A stretch of DNA of 64,000 bases from Salipiger bermudensis. GTDB taxonomy: Bacteria; Pseudomonadota; Alphaproteobacteria; Rhodobacterales; Rhodobacteraceae. The stretch covers positions 62,001 to 126,000 of the forward strand of contig NZ_JAIUZY010000011.1 of assembly GCF_020171625.1 (NCBI RefSeq). Reading direction: 5' to 3'. The notes below the pieces were generated by a model. That model was not told the origin of the DNA. It was given only the letters and a program-made list of their open reading frames with translations, and ran no database searches. The number at the start of each line of letters is the position of its first letter. The stretch's first letter is position 1. Position numbers and translations under genes: made by a program. Shown piece by piece: positions 44,683 to 53,512 of the stretch.

Positions 44683-45400
44683 TTGCGGCGGCCCCGTAAC
44701 TGGCTTGTTTCGCAGCGCTCATGCGCAGCATCTGGACGCCCGCGTTCACGCCGAGCGCGATCACCAGCAGGACGATCCCCAGCGCCAGCGCCAGCGGCAG
44801 GTCGCCCTTCGAGGTCTCGAGCGCGATGGCGGTGGTCATGACCCGCGTCAGATGGTCGATATTGCCGCCCACGATGATCACCGCGCCGACCTCGGCGGCG
44901 GCGCGACCGAACCCCGCGAGCCCCACGGTCATCAGCGCGTAGCGCCCGTCCCAGAGCAGCGTGGTGATGCTCTGCCAGCGGCTCAGGCAGAGCGAGCGGA
45001 ACTGCTCGGCATATTCGCCGTGCAGATCCTCGAGCACCTGCCGCGACAGGGCCGCGACGATCGGCACGATCAAGATGGTCTGCGCCACGATCATCGCGCC
45101 GGGGGTGTAGAGCAGCCCGAGAAAGCCCAGAGGGCCCGAGCGCGAGAGGTAAAGATAGACCAGCAGACCTACGACGACCGGCGGCAGCCCCATCAGCGCG
45201 TTGATCATCACCAGCACGGCGCCGCGGCCGCGAAACCGGCTCACCGCAAGCAGGGCGCCCACCGGCAGGCCGATGGCGCAGGCGATCAGGGTCGCGCTCA
45301 GACTCACCTGAAGCGAGAGGCCGACGATCTCAAAGAGATCGGCGTCGCCGGACAGAACCAACGTCAGTGCCAGATGGAAGGCTTCCCCGATATCTTGCAA
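44675..45400 (-). CDS. tupB: Tungstate ABC transporter permease
   Basis: A 241-aa permease with about six membrane segments and the coupling motif GFGRAAAEVGAVIIVGGN near residue 183. First gene of tupB-tupC-tupA. The start is a TTG at 45400, supported by GGGAGG 7 nt upstream on the minus strand (45408-45413). Both lie in a stem-loop (45396-45428) that could gate translation. Confidence 0.9.
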   Translation of the reverse strand: MQDIGEAFHLALTLVLSGDADLFEIVGLSLQVSLSATLIACAIGLPVGALLAVSRFRGRGAVLVMINALMGLPPVVVGLLVYLYLSRSGPLGFLGLLYTPGAMIVAQTILIVPIVAALSRQVLEDLHGEYAEQFRSLCLSRWQSITTLLWDGRYALMTVGLAGFGRAAAEVGAVIIVGGNIDHLTRVMTTAIALETSKGDLPLALALGIVLLVIALGVNAGVQMLRMSAAKQASYGAAANV

Positions 45401-45428
45401 AATCTACCTCCCTTTCGGAAATTTTGCA
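45396..45428 (-). promoter_or_regulatory. Stem-loop enclosing the tupB ribosome binding site and start codon
   Basis: TGCAAAAT (45396-45403) and ATTTTGCA (45421-45428) are perfect 8-bp inverted arms. In the mRNA the TTG start lies in the 3' arm and the GGGAGG site in the 17-nt loop. Alternatively the DNA palindrome is an operator for the HTH/PBP-like regulator. Either would control the tungstate operon. Confidence 0.55.
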
Positions 45429-45723
45429 GTGTTTCGACAATAGCTCTCCGCACGCCCGATGCAAGCGGGTTGTCGGCGCGCCGGTAGAGAAGAACGACGC
45501 CCGACGCCGCCTGGAACCGCGTGTCAGGGTCCACTCGGATCGACCACCGACTCCGCGACGGAAGAACACACCTCCCGCAAGACACGCGACGCGCACACGC
45601 GGCTCCCGAAAGCCCCGCACATTGCTGCAATACCGGGATCGCGAGGCACAATCCGGGCTGGCTTTCAGCTTCGGATCGGCTAGATCGCACCCCATCGTGC
45701 CCGCGACGCCAGGAAGGCGGGCC
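45401..45723. other. Intergenic region between tupB and the MscS-type channel gene
   Basis: About 320 bp between divergent genes. Beyond the tupB stem-loop it has CGACAA (45435-45440) and TTGTCG (45470-45475) as widely spaced inverted halves. Open frames here are short and lack ribosome sites. Nothing else recognised. Confidence 0.4.
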
Positions 45724-48099
45724 ATGTCCGAAACCGACAACGCCAAGAAACGTGCTGACATGACCTTTCCCAAACACTGGATCGCAGCGATGCTGTTCCT
45801 CGCGGCGCTTGTTTTCAGCGCCGCCCTTCCGACCCCGACGCTGGCACAGGAGGACACTGCCTCCGAGCCCGCCCCGAGCAATCTCGAGCTACTGCTCGAC
45901 GTGATCGAGAACGACGACAGCCGCGCCGCGCTGATCGACGAGCTCCGCGCCGCGCAGAGCGAGGCCGAGGAACCGGTCGACGACAAGATCGTCGAGACCC
46001 TCGCCGGCGATGGCGCCACGCCGCCCGAGGCGCTGTCGTTCAGCCGGCGCATCGCGCTCATCACCCAGGAGGCCGCGGAGGACATCGCCTCGGGTCTCGA
46101 GACCGCCTGGACCCAGATCACCCGCGCCCCGATGGTCTTCGAGGGCCTGAGCGGGGGCGAGGCCGGCGTGCTTCTGGAAGCCGCAAAGCAACTGGCCCTG
46201 ATCATCGTCGTGACGGTGGCGGTGTTCCTCGCGCTGCGCTGGATGGGCAAATCGCTCTATGCCCGGATGGACGCCAAGGCCGAGGCCAGCGGCGCCCTGC
46301 GCACGACGCTGCTCTTCATCGCCTCCGCCCTGATCGACGCGCTGATCGTGATCGTCGCCTGGGCTGCCGGCTATCTCATCGCGACGCTGTTCCTTGGCAA
46401 TTTCGGCGAGATCGGAATTCGCCAGACGCTCTACCTCAACGCCTTCCTGCTGGTCGAGCTGGCCAAGGTGGGCGTGCGCCTGATCGTGTCGCCGGCCTCG
46501 AGCAGCCTGCGTCCGCTGCCGATCTCCGACGGCTCTGCGAAATACCTCGGGTCGCGACTCAACTTCATGGTCGGCATCGTGGGCTACGGTCAGTTGCTGA
46601 TCGTGCCGATCCTCAACGCCAGCATCTCGGCCTCCGCGGGCCGCGCCGTCTCGGCGCTGATCGCGGTGATCGTGGTGGGCCTCGCGATCTGGATGGTCCT
46701 GCGCAACCGCCGCCCGGTGGCCGACTGGCTCGAGCGCGGTGGCCGCAGCAAGGCCGACATGGTGCGCGAATCCCATCTCGAGGAACAGGGCGAACCGGTC
46801 GAACCGGTCGAGACCCCGGCCAGCGAAGAGTTCCCGATGGGCACGCCCGAAACGCCCAAGAAGAAGCGTGGCGGGCTGCAGGTGCTGGCGCGGAACTGGC
46901 ACATCCCGGCCCTGATCTACCTGCTGGTGATGCTGGTGCTGGTGCTGGTCCAGCCCGGCGACGCCGCCTTCCTGTCGCTGATCAACTCCGGTCAGGTGCT
47001 TCTGGTCGCGATCCTCGGTGTGGCGGTCGCGGGGGTGATGACCCGGACCATGGTCAACGGCGTGCAGCTTCCCGACACCGTCAACGCCCGCCTACCGGCG
47101 CTGCAGCGGCGGCTGAACACCTTCGTGCCGAAGGCGCTCTTCGTGCTGCGGCTGGTGATCTTCGCCCTCGTGGTGATCTTCGCCCTCAACGCCATCAGCG
47201 TCATCGACCTGCGGGCGTGGATGGCCGGCCAGTTCGGACGCGAGTTCACCGCGACGGTGTTCTCGGTCGTGGCGGTCCTGCTGGTGTCCTTCGCGATCTG
47301 GGTCGGCATGACCTCGTGGGTCGATTACCGCCTGAACCCGGAATACGGCACCGTGGCGACCTCGCGCGAGCAGACGCTGCTGACGCTCCTGCGCAACGCC
47401 GCGACCATCGCGCTGGTCATCATCACGTTGATGTTCGTGCTCTCCGAGATCGGTCTCGACATCGCCCCGCTGCTGGCCTCGGCCGGGGTGCTGGGCCTTG
47501 CCATCGGCTTCGGTGCGCAGAAGCTGGTGCAGGACATCATCACCGGCATCTTCATCCAGTTCGAGAACGCGATGAACGTGGGCGACGTGGTCACCGCCGG
47601 CAGCACCACCGGCGTGGTCGAGAAGCTGACCATCCGCTCGGTCAGCCTGCGCGACGTCAGCGGCGCCTACCACCTGATCCCGTTCTCGTCGGTGGACATG
47701 GTGACCAACTTCATGCGCGAGTTCGGCTACTTCGTCTGCGACATGGGCGTCGCCTACCGCGAGAACATCGACGAGGTGAAGCAGGCCATGCTCGACGCCT
47801 TCGAGCAGCTGCGCGCCGATCCCGAACAGGCGGCCAACATCATGGGCGATCTGGAGTGGTTCGGCATCAATTCCTTCGGCGACAGCGCCGTGGTGGTGCG
47901 CGCGCGGATCAAGTGTGTGCCGGGCACCCAGTGGGGGGTTGGCCGGGCCTATAACGGTGTGCTCAAAGAGGTGTTCGACGCCCGCAACATCGAGATCCCC
48001 TTCCCGCACCAGACCATCTATCTGGGCGAGTCGAAATCCGGTGCGACCCAGCCCTTCCACGTCGTCACGGAGGGCAAGGACAGCGGCGGCGAAAGCTGA
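45724..48099 (+). CDS. Large MscS-family mechanosensitive channel
   Basis: A 791-aa protein: signal-like N-terminus (to about residue 40, TLAQ), an acidic periplasmic domain, about ten membrane segments, and the C-terminal MscS core with pore helix ASAGVLGLAIGFGAQKLVQDIITGIFIQFENAMNVGDVV and the beta domain IPFSSVDMVTNFMRE. A charged cytoplasmic loop (EEQGEPVEPVETP) splits the membrane part. It resembles the YbdG/YnaI-type large channels. The ATG at 45724 has AGGAAGG 7 nt upstream; an ATG 36 nt later is possible. Monocistronic with a strong terminator. Confidence 0.88.
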   Translation: MSETDNAKKRADMTFPKHWIAAMLFLAALVFSAALPTPTLAQEDTASEPAPSNLELLLDVIENDDSRAALIDELRAAQSEAEEPVDDKIVETLAGDGATPPEALSFSRRIALITQEAAEDIASGLETAWTQITRAPMVFEGLSGGEAGVLLEAAKQLALIIVVTVAVFLALRWMGKSLYARMDAKAEASGALRTTLLFIASALIDALIVIVAWAAGYLIATLFLGNFGEIGIRQTLYLNAFLLVELAKVGVRLIVSPASSSLRPLPISDGSAKYLGSRLNFMVGIVGYGQLLIVPILNASISASAGRAVSALIAVIVVGLAIWMVLRNRRPVADWLERGGRSKADMVRESHLEEQGEPVEPVETPASEEFPMGTPETPKKKRGGLQVLARNWHIPALIYLLVMLVLVLVQPGDAAFLSLINSGQVLLVAILGVAVAGVMTRTMVNGVQLPDTVNARLPALQRRLNTFVPKALFVLRLVIFALVVIFALNAISVIDLRAWMAGQFGREFTATVFSVVAVLLVSFAIWVGMTSWVDYRLNPEYGTVATSREQTLLTLLRNAATIALVIITLMFVLSEIGLDIAPLLASAGVLGLAIGFGAQKLVQDIITGIFIQFENAMNVGDVVTAGSTTGVVEKLTIRSVSLRDVSGAYHLIPFSSVDMVTNFMREFGYFVCDMGVAYRENIDEVKQAMLDAFEQLRADPEQAANIMGDLEWFGINSFGDSAVVVRARIKCVPGTQWGVGRAYNGVLKEVFDARNIEIPFPHQTIYLGESKSGATQPFHVVTEGKDSGGES

Positions 48100-48121
48100 G
48101 CGGTCTTCACCCGAAAAGAAC

Positions 48122-48153
48122 AAGGGCCGCGCGGCAGATGCTGCGCGGCCCTT
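48122..48153 (+). terminator. Intrinsic terminator of the MscS-type gene
   Basis: AAGGGCCGCGC (48122-48132) pairs with GCGCGGCCCTT (48143-48153), followed by TTCT. An 11-bp stem 22 nt after the stop codon. It also sits 41 nt before the end of the convergent periplasmic protein gene and may serve both. Confidence 0.88.
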
Positions 48154-48194
48154 TCTCACTGCTTACCTTCGCCGCCCGGAGCGGCAGCCCTGCC

Positions 48195-48623
48195 CTACTG
48201 GATCGAGATCTCGACCCGCTGGCTCTCGCCGGTGCTGCCGGGGATGCGCAGGAAATAGCGCCCGGGCTTGATGGCGAGAAACTCGATCTCCATCGTGCCG
48301 GCCTCGTCGAACTCGACGCTCTCGAGCCCGAAGGGCCGGATCTCGAGCCCGTTCACCACCACCTCGTTGACCCAGATCGCCCGGAAGAAGCCCGAGCCCT
48401 CCAGCGCCAGCTCGCCGGTGCCGTCGGCCTCGATCTCGAGCTCGTAGAGCATGCCCGACTTGAGCGCGATCGGCCCATCGGTGAGCGGCTTGCCGACCGA
48501 GAGCAGGATGCCGGGCATCTCGCCCTTGTTGGTGTTCGACAGCACCCCGGCAAAACCAAAATCATGGGCGGTCGCGGGCAGCGCCAGCAGCGAGAACGCG
48601 GCGGCAAGCAGCGGGAATTTCAT
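48195..48623 (-). CDS. Small secreted protein of the methanol-oxidation locus
   Basis: A 142-aa protein with a signal peptide (residues 1-19, ATAH). The mature part is beta-rich (LYELEIEADGTGELALEGSGFFRAIWVNEVVVNG, PGRYFLRIPGSTG) and could be a cupredoxin-like fold, but no Cys/His metal set is complete. It is the last gene of a leftward group with an ATPase and a binding protein (17-nt gap). Function not recognised. Confidence 0.7.
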   Translation of the reverse strand: MKFPLLAAAFSLLALPATAHDFGFAGVLSNTNKGEMPGILLSVGKPLTDGPIALKSGMLYELEIEADGTGELALEGSGFFRAIWVNEVVVNGLEIRPFGLESVEFDEAGTMEIEFLAIKPGRYFLRIPGSTGESQRVEISIQ

Positions 48624-48639
48624 CGGGGGATCTCCTTCT

Positions 48640-49314
48640 TCAGATCAGATGAGGGGTGAGCGTGGCGGGGGTGCCGCGCAGCTCGAGCACCCGGCTGGCA
48701 AGGCGGTCGGCCTCGTCTCTGGCGTGGGTGACGAATAGGGTCGCCGGGCGGTGCTCGGCGATCAGCGCTTCGGTGAGGCCGAGCATCGCCTCGGCCAGCT
48801 CGGCATCGAGAGACACGAAGGGCTCGTCCATGATCAGCATCTCGGGCGCCCCGGCAAAGGCGCGCGCCAGCGCCAGCCGGCGCTGCTGGCCGAGCGAGAG
48901 GCTGCGCGGAAACGCCTCCTCGCGGCCCTTCAGCCCGACCCGCGCCAGCATCGCCCGTGCGCCGTTGTCGCTGAGATCAGGATGCACCAGCGTCAGGTTC
49001 TGCAGCGCGCTGCGCCACGGCAGCAGCGTCGGTTCCTGAAACACCATCGCGACGTCGTCAGGGCGATGCACCCCGCCGTCGAAGGCGCGGTCAAGCCCGG
49101 CGACAATGCGCAAGACCGTCGACTTGCCGATGCCCGATGGCCCGACCAGCGCCACGGTCTCGCCCCGCGCGACCGAGAAATGCACCCCGCGCAGCACCTC
49201 GGTGGCGCCGAAGCGCTTGCTGCGGATGTCGACGCGGATCGCCGCCCGGTCGGTCGGCACCGACAGCGCGGGCGGGGCCTGCCGACCCCTCCCGTTCTGC
49301 ATCCCCGGCGTCAT
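48640..49314 (-). CDS. ABC transporter ATP-binding protein (NitT/TauT family)
   Basis: A 224-aa ATPase: Walker A GPSGIGKST near residue 60, FQEPTLLPWR Q-loop, SLSLGQQRRLALARA signature (first residues SLSLGQQ rather than LSGGQ), and MLIMDEPFVSLDAE Walker B. It overlaps the binding-protein gene by 4 nt. No permease gene is adjacent, which is unusual. A long upstream frame is not coding. Confidence 0.88.
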   Translation of the reverse strand: MTPGMQNGRGRQAPPALSVPTDRAAIRVDIRSKRFGATEVLRGVHFSVARGETVALVGPSGIGKSTVLRIVAGLDRAFDGGVHRPDDVAMVFQEPTLLPWRSALQNLTLVHPDLSDNGARAMLARVGLKGREEAFPRSLSLGQQRRLALARAFAGAPEMLIMDEPFVSLDAELAEAMLGLTEALIAEHRPATLFVTHARDEADRLASRVLELRGTPATLTPHLI

Positions 49315-50276
49315 TCGACCTCCGCGAAGAGGCCTTCGGGGAGGCTCTGGGCCTTGCCCACCAGCTCGGTACCGCCAAGCTCTGCCATCAGCGCCAGCAG
49401 CTTGCCCGCCGCCGCGCCGTCCACCGGGCCACGCGCCGGCACCCCGGCCAGCCAGTCGCTGCGCAGCTGCTCGAACTCGGCCTCGCTCGACGCGTTCATC
49501 TGCGGGCGGATCGCCTCCCACGCCGCCGGGTCCTCGGCCAGCATCGCCTTGGCCTCCCGGCTGGCCTCGTAGAAGGCCTGCGCCAGCCCGTCGTTCTGGT
49601 CGAGGAACTCGCCCTTGAAGTAGTAGCCCAGCAGCGGCACGTCCGGGTCGAGCCCCAGCGCCTCGGCCGCGGTCTCGACCGAGATCAGCTCGCGCATCCC
49701 GGCGGCCTTCATCTTGGCGAGGAAATGCCAGAAGTTGATCGCACCGGCATAATCGCCACTGATGCCCGACTTGAAGATCAGCGGCGGCGCGCCGAAGACC
49801 TGCTCGGTCTCGGCCTTCAGGTCCATGCCGAATTCCTGCTGGGCATAGGCGCGCAGGATCAGCCAGCTCTTGTCGAGCGGCCCGCCCGCGATGCCGATCT
49901 TGCCGCCCGCGAGGTCCTGCAGCGTCTCGGCCTGCGACCCTTCGGGCACCACCACGCCGCCCACGGCGCGGGAATAGGGCACCACGACATAATCCTTGCC
50001 GTCGGCGCGCTGCCGCGCCACCCAAATCCAGTCGGCCACCGCCATGTCGGCCTCGCCGCCCTCGACGGCGATGCGGGTGGCGCCGTTGTCGGCGTAGGGC
50101 ACGACCTCGAGCCGGAAGCCGTGCTTTTCGTCCAGCCCCTGCTCGGCGATGGTCGCCAGCTCCCAGTTGACGGTGCCGATCTTGAGCACCGCCGCCCGCA
50201 CCACCGGCAGCTCCTGCGCCATGGCGCCAAGGGCGGTCACGCATCCCAGCGCCAGCGCGGTCAGAAATGTCTTCAT
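49311..50276 (-). CDS. NitT/TauT-type ABC substrate-binding protein of the methanol locus
   Basis: A 321-aa protein with a signal peptide (residues 1-20, AMAQ). The mature part reads as an SsuA/TauA-like binding protein (VRAAVLKIGTVNWELATIAEQGLDEKHGF, EADMAVADWIWVARQR). Similar proteins sit in PQQ-dependent alcohol dehydrogenase loci and have been proposed to bind a cofactor or substrate precursor. ATGA overlap with its ATPase; no permease seen. Confidence 0.85.
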   Translation of the reverse strand: MKTFLTALALGCVTALGAMAQELPVVRAAVLKIGTVNWELATIAEQGLDEKHGFRLEVVPYADNGATRIAVEGGEADMAVADWIWVARQRADGKDYVVVPYSRAVGGVVVPEGSQAETLQDLAGGKIGIAGGPLDKSWLILRAYAQQEFGMDLKAETEQVFGAPPLIFKSGISGDYAGAINFWHFLAKMKAAGMRELISVETAAEALGLDPDVPLLGYYFKGEFLDQNDGLAQAFYEASREAKAMLAEDPAAWEAIRPQMNASSEAEFEQLRSDWLAGVPARGPVDGAAAGKLLALMAELGGTELVGKAQSLPEGLFAEVE

Positions 50277-50338
50277 GTGCTCCTCCCTGAAACCCCGCCC
50301 CGCGCACGGGACCGGGCGATGTCTGCCGCGACCGGGCG

Positions 50339-50605
50339 CTATTCCGCGCGCCGGCTGACCTCGTTGAGCTCCGCATCGAGCACCACGTCAAACTGGCCGG
50401 TGCCCTCGCAGATCACGTCGTCGAGGTCGTAGCCGCCCTCGTCGGTCATCTCGATGTCATCGGGATCGACCTCGCAGCGCATCGCGGTCATCTTCTCGGC
50501 GATCTTCTCCTTAGCCTCATCAGAGACCATGTGATCGTCGGCAAGCGCCGGCCCCGCGAGGCAAAGTGCGAGCATCCCGGCGCCGAGTTTTCCCAGTGTG
50601 GTCAT
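50339..50605 (-). CDS. Small secreted PepSY-like protein
   Basis: An 88-aa protein with a signal peptide (residues 1-23, PALADD) and a short acidic domain (KIAEKMTAMRCEVDPDDIEMTDEGGYDLDDVICEG), two cysteines probably disulfide-linked. The repeat-like fold resembles PepSY-type domains. The ATG at 50605 has GGAGG 6 nt upstream. Sits between the beta-propeller and the binding-protein genes of the quinoprotein locus; function unknown. Confidence 0.7.
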   Translation of the reverse strand: MTTLGKLGAGMLALCLAGPALADDHMVSDEAKEKIAEKMTAMRCEVDPDDIEMTDEGGYDLDDVICEGTGQFDVVLDAELNEVSRRAE

Positions 50606-50688
50606 TGTCGTCCTCCCGTTCGGGGCCACGGCCCCCATTGCAGTCTGTCGTCAGAGAAAGACCCTCGTAGGGCCAAGCACGCCGCCGG

Positions 50689-51660
50689 TCAGTTCGGCGT
50701 GATCGCCACGCCCCAAGGCTGCTGCCCCACCTGGATCGACTTGATCGCCTTTTCGGCGGCCACGTCGATCACCGTGATGTCGTTGGAGTTGCCGTTGGTG
50801 GTCACGAGGTATTCCTCGCCCGGCGTGAAGGCCATCTGCCAGACCCGCTGGCCCACCATGATGTAGTCCACCACCTCGAGCGATGCGCCGTCGATCACCG
50901 CCACCCGGTTCGCCGGCCCAAGCGCCACGAAGATGCGGCTGCCGTCGCTCTTGGCCTTCACCCCGACCGGCTGCAGCCATTCCGGCAGCACGCCGGGCAC
51001 CTCGAAGCCGATCTTCTGCCGCAAGGTCGGCGTGCCGTCCTCGGCGATGTCGATCACGCTGACCGTGCCGCCGATCTCCGAGCTGACGAACAGCCGCGTG
51101 CCATCGTCGAGATACTCGGCGTAGCGCGGGCGCTGATCGACGAGGATGTTGTGCTTGATCTCGTAATCGGCGGTGTCGATGAAATGCGCCATGTTGGTGG
51201 TCTCGGAGGTGTTCACCACCCACTTGCTGTCGGGCGAGATCGCCATGCCCTCGGGCTCCACGCCCACCGGCACCTCCGCCAGAACGGTGTGCGCGTCGGT
51301 GTCGGTCACGGTGACGAGGTTGTCGTCCTCGTTGGCGATGTAGAGCGGGCTGCCGCTGGGATGGATCACGAAAAGCTCCGGGTCCGGCCCCGAGGGCAGG
51401 GTGTAGAGCTCTTCATAGGTGTCGGTGTCGAACACCCGCACCGTGTCGTCATCGGAGGCGCAGACGTAAAGCAGCGACCCGTCGGGCGAGAGGGTGATGC
51501 CGCGCGGACGGTTGCCGCCCTCGAACTCCTCGAGCACCTCCCAGGTCTCGGTGTCGACCACGGTGATGGTGTTGCCACGCTCGTTCGACACGAAGGCCTT
51601 CCCGGCGAAGGCACCGGTCGCGGCCATGCACAGAGCGGCGGAGAGCATCAGGTGTTTCAT
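50689..51660 (-). CDS. Secreted YVTN-type beta-propeller, PQQ-pathway associated
   Basis: A 323-aa protein with a signal peptide (residues 1-19, GAFA) and about seven repeats of the type ITVVDTETWEVLEEF, VRVFDTDTYEEL and VTVTDTDAHTVLAEV, each a blade of a 40-45-residue YVTN propeller. Proteins like this recur in PQQ-dependent methanol/alcohol catabolic clusters and are probably scaffolds or sensors in the periplasm. Follows the ABC-type binding protein gene by 8 nt. Confidence 0.85.
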   Translation of the reverse strand: MKHLMLSAALCMAATGAFAGKAFVSNERGNTITVVDTETWEVLEEFEGGNRPRGITLSPDGSLLYVCASDDDTVRVFDTDTYEELYTLPSGPDPELFVIHPSGSPLYIANEDDNLVTVTDTDAHTVLAEVPVGVEPEGMAISPDSKWVVNTSETTNMAHFIDTADYEIKHNILVDQRPRYAEYLDDGTRLFVSSEIGGTVSVIDIAEDGTPTLRQKIGFEVPGVLPEWLQPVGVKAKSDGSRIFVALGPANRVAVIDGASLEVVDYIMVGQRVWQMAFTPGEEYLVTTNGNSNDITVIDVAAEKAIKSIQVGQQPWGVAITPN

Positions 51661-51668
51661 GGTGGTCC

Positions 51669-52856
51669 TCACTGGAATGCGGTGCAGTCGGATTCGGGCG
51701 CGTCGAGCCCCAGCGTGTCGAGTGGCGAGCGCTGGTGCAGAAAGCCCTCCTGCGGGCTGACGCTGACGGTGATGCGGTCGTCGTAAAGCAGGATCGGCTG
51801 GCGCAGCTGGCCGTTCCAGGGCCGGAACGTCACCTTCTGGCCCTTGAAGGCCGCCAGCTCGAACGCATCGGACAGGATGTAATCCTCGACCACCTGCGGA
51901 TCGGCCGAAGAGGTGCGCGTCACCGCCTCGCCCAGCACCCGCAGCGCCAGCCACGCGTTGTAATCCTCTTCCTGCACGTGGCGCCGGGTGAGCTTCTCAA
52001 AGCGGGTCTGGAACTGCGTCGCGCCCCATGCCTCGTGGGCGGCGTGGATGGTGACCGGACGCAACCCGGCGCTGCCCATCACCGGGCGCGGGGTCCAGAG
52101 ATGATAGGGCAGGTAGGCGGCGAAATAATCGGTGGCATCGGCGGCGATCACCACGTCATGCGCCTCGGTGTCCTGCAGGAAGGTCGGCAACTGCCGCTGC
52201 ACCATGACGTGGCCGCTGTCGGTGCGCCGGGCGCCGCCGGTATCCTCGAACTCGCGCTCCTCGACGATGGTGGCGCCGAACTTCCGCGCCGCCCGGCGAT
52301 AGGCGTCCGCCAGCGCCCGGTCCTCCGGGTTCGAGCCCGAGACCAGCAACCAGCGGTCCCACTGCTTCCAGATCGCGAACTGCGCCACCGCGTCGGCCTG
52401 CATCGCCACCGAGGGCGCGATGTGCAGAAGGTTCGCCCGGCACGCCTCGCTCCGCAGGGCCAATTCGGGGGCGCGCGCGTTGAACACCAGCGCTCCCGCC
52501 TCCGCCGCCAAGTCGCTCAGCGCCGTGACCTCCTCGGCCCGCGCATCGAGCACCACGTAGCGGATGCCGTCGTCGAGCAGCGCCCGCATTTCCTCGGGCG
52601 CGGTCTCGGGCGCGGTGGCCACGGTCACGGTCTCGTAGCTCTGCCCCATGAACCGGCCGGTGGTGTTGTTGTCCTCGTCCGCCAGCGCCGCCCCGGCAAA
52701 GGCCAGATCCTCGGCGCGCAGATCGTAGCGCGAGATCGGCAACAGGCTCGGATAGTCCACCCGCAGCACCGCGGCGCGCACCTCCTGCGCCCCGGCGCCG
52801 GTGGCGGAAACCATCAGACATGCCGCTGCCAGGAGCGGCCCAAACGATCTCAGCAA
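51669..52856 (-). CDS. Branched-chain-type binding protein of the PQQ-dependent alcohol dehydrogenase system
   Basis: A 395-aa secreted protein (signal to about residue 23, GAGAQ) with the Leu/Ile/Val-type binding fold: LPISRYDLRAEDLAFAGAALADEDNNTTG at the front and VVIAADATDYFAAYLPYHLW in the middle. It matches the set of ABC-type binding proteins tied to PQQ-dependent alcohol dehydrogenases. No permease or ATPase of that class is nearby, so transport is not certain. First gene leftward from a divergent promoter region. Confidence 0.82.
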   Translation of the reverse strand: MLRSFGPLLAAACLMVSATGAGAQEVRAAVLRVDYPSLLPISRYDLRAEDLAFAGAALADEDNNTTGRFMGQSYETVTVATAPETAPEEMRALLDDGIRYVVLDARAEEVTALSDLAAEAGALVFNARAPELALRSEACRANLLHIAPSVAMQADAVAQFAIWKQWDRWLLVSGSNPEDRALADAYRRAARKFGATIVEEREFEDTGGARRTDSGHVMVQRQLPTFLQDTEAHDVVIAADATDYFAAYLPYHLWTPRPVMGSAGLRPVTIHAAHEAWGATQFQTRFEKLTRRHVQEEDYNAWLALRVLGEAVTRTSSADPQVVEDYILSDAFELAAFKGQKVTFRPWNGQLRQPILLYDDRITVSVSPQEGFLHQRSPLDTLGLDAPESDCTAFQ

Positions 52857-53020
52857 TCTCTCCTCCCTTGCCCGTCCTCCTCCGACGGGCCCGCCTCAAA
52901 CTCTGACGATCAAAGGCTTTTCCCGAAACCGATACTTTTGGTTCGGTTGCGAGGTCGAGGGTAGCGACGGCACCATGACTTACGACTCTTAATTTCTAAG
53001 AAGTTTCCAGAAAGGTCCCG
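52857..53020. promoter_or_regulatory. Divergent promoter region of the quinoprotein accessory genes
   Basis: 164 bp between the leftward binding protein and the rightward DUF3280 gene. An imperfect inverted repeat, CCGAAACC (52923-52930) and GGTTCGG (52940-52946), could be an operator. AGAAAGG precedes the DUF3280 ATG. No regulator gene of the xox system is in the window. Confidence 0.4.
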
Positions 53021-53512
53021 ATGAAGAGACTTGCGCTCCTGTTGCTTCTGGCGCTCTCCGGCCCCGCGTGGGCCGGCGAGAAGGTCGCGTTCTTCGGCAT
53101 CGCCTTGCTGGATTCCTCGCTGCAGACCGCCGAACTGGGACAGGATCCGGCGGAGCTGGCGCGCATCACCATGCTGGAGGAGCTGGTGGCCGAGCGCTTT
53201 GCAGAGGGAGGTTACGAGTTGCTGGATCTCGATCCGGTGGCGGACGATCTCGATCGCATCGTCAACCCGGCCAAGTGCTATGGCTGCGACACGCGCATGG
53301 CGGCAAAGCTGGGGGCGGATTACGCGCTCGTTGGCGAGGTCCAGAAGGTCTCGAACCTGATCCTGTCGATGAACCTGCAGCTGCGCGACGCATCCACGGG
53401 CGAGACGGTGAAGGGCCGCGTGGTCGACATCCGGTCGAACACCGATGACAGCTGGCGGCGGGGCATGAGCTACATACTGAAAACCGCATTCTTCAAGGAG
53501 GAGGAAGGATGA
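53021..53512 (+). CDS. DUF3280 secreted protein
   Basis: A 163-aa protein with a signal peptide (residues 1-18, AWAG) and a domain typical of DUF3280: VAFFGIALLDSSLQ, NPAKCYGCDTRMAAKLGADYALVGEVQKVSNLI, then LQLRDASTGETVKG. The CYGC pair may form a disulfide. Family members occur in PQQ-alcohol dehydrogenase clusters; role unknown. Overlaps the SRPBCC gene by 4 nt. Confidence 0.82.
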   Translation: MKRLALLLLLALSGPAWAGEKVAFFGIALLDSSLQTAELGQDPAELARITMLEELVAERFAEGGYELLDLDPVADDLDRIVNPAKCYGCDTRMAAKLGADYALVGEVQKVSNLILSMNLQLRDASTGETVKGRVVDIRSNTDDSWRRGMSYILKTAFFKEEEG

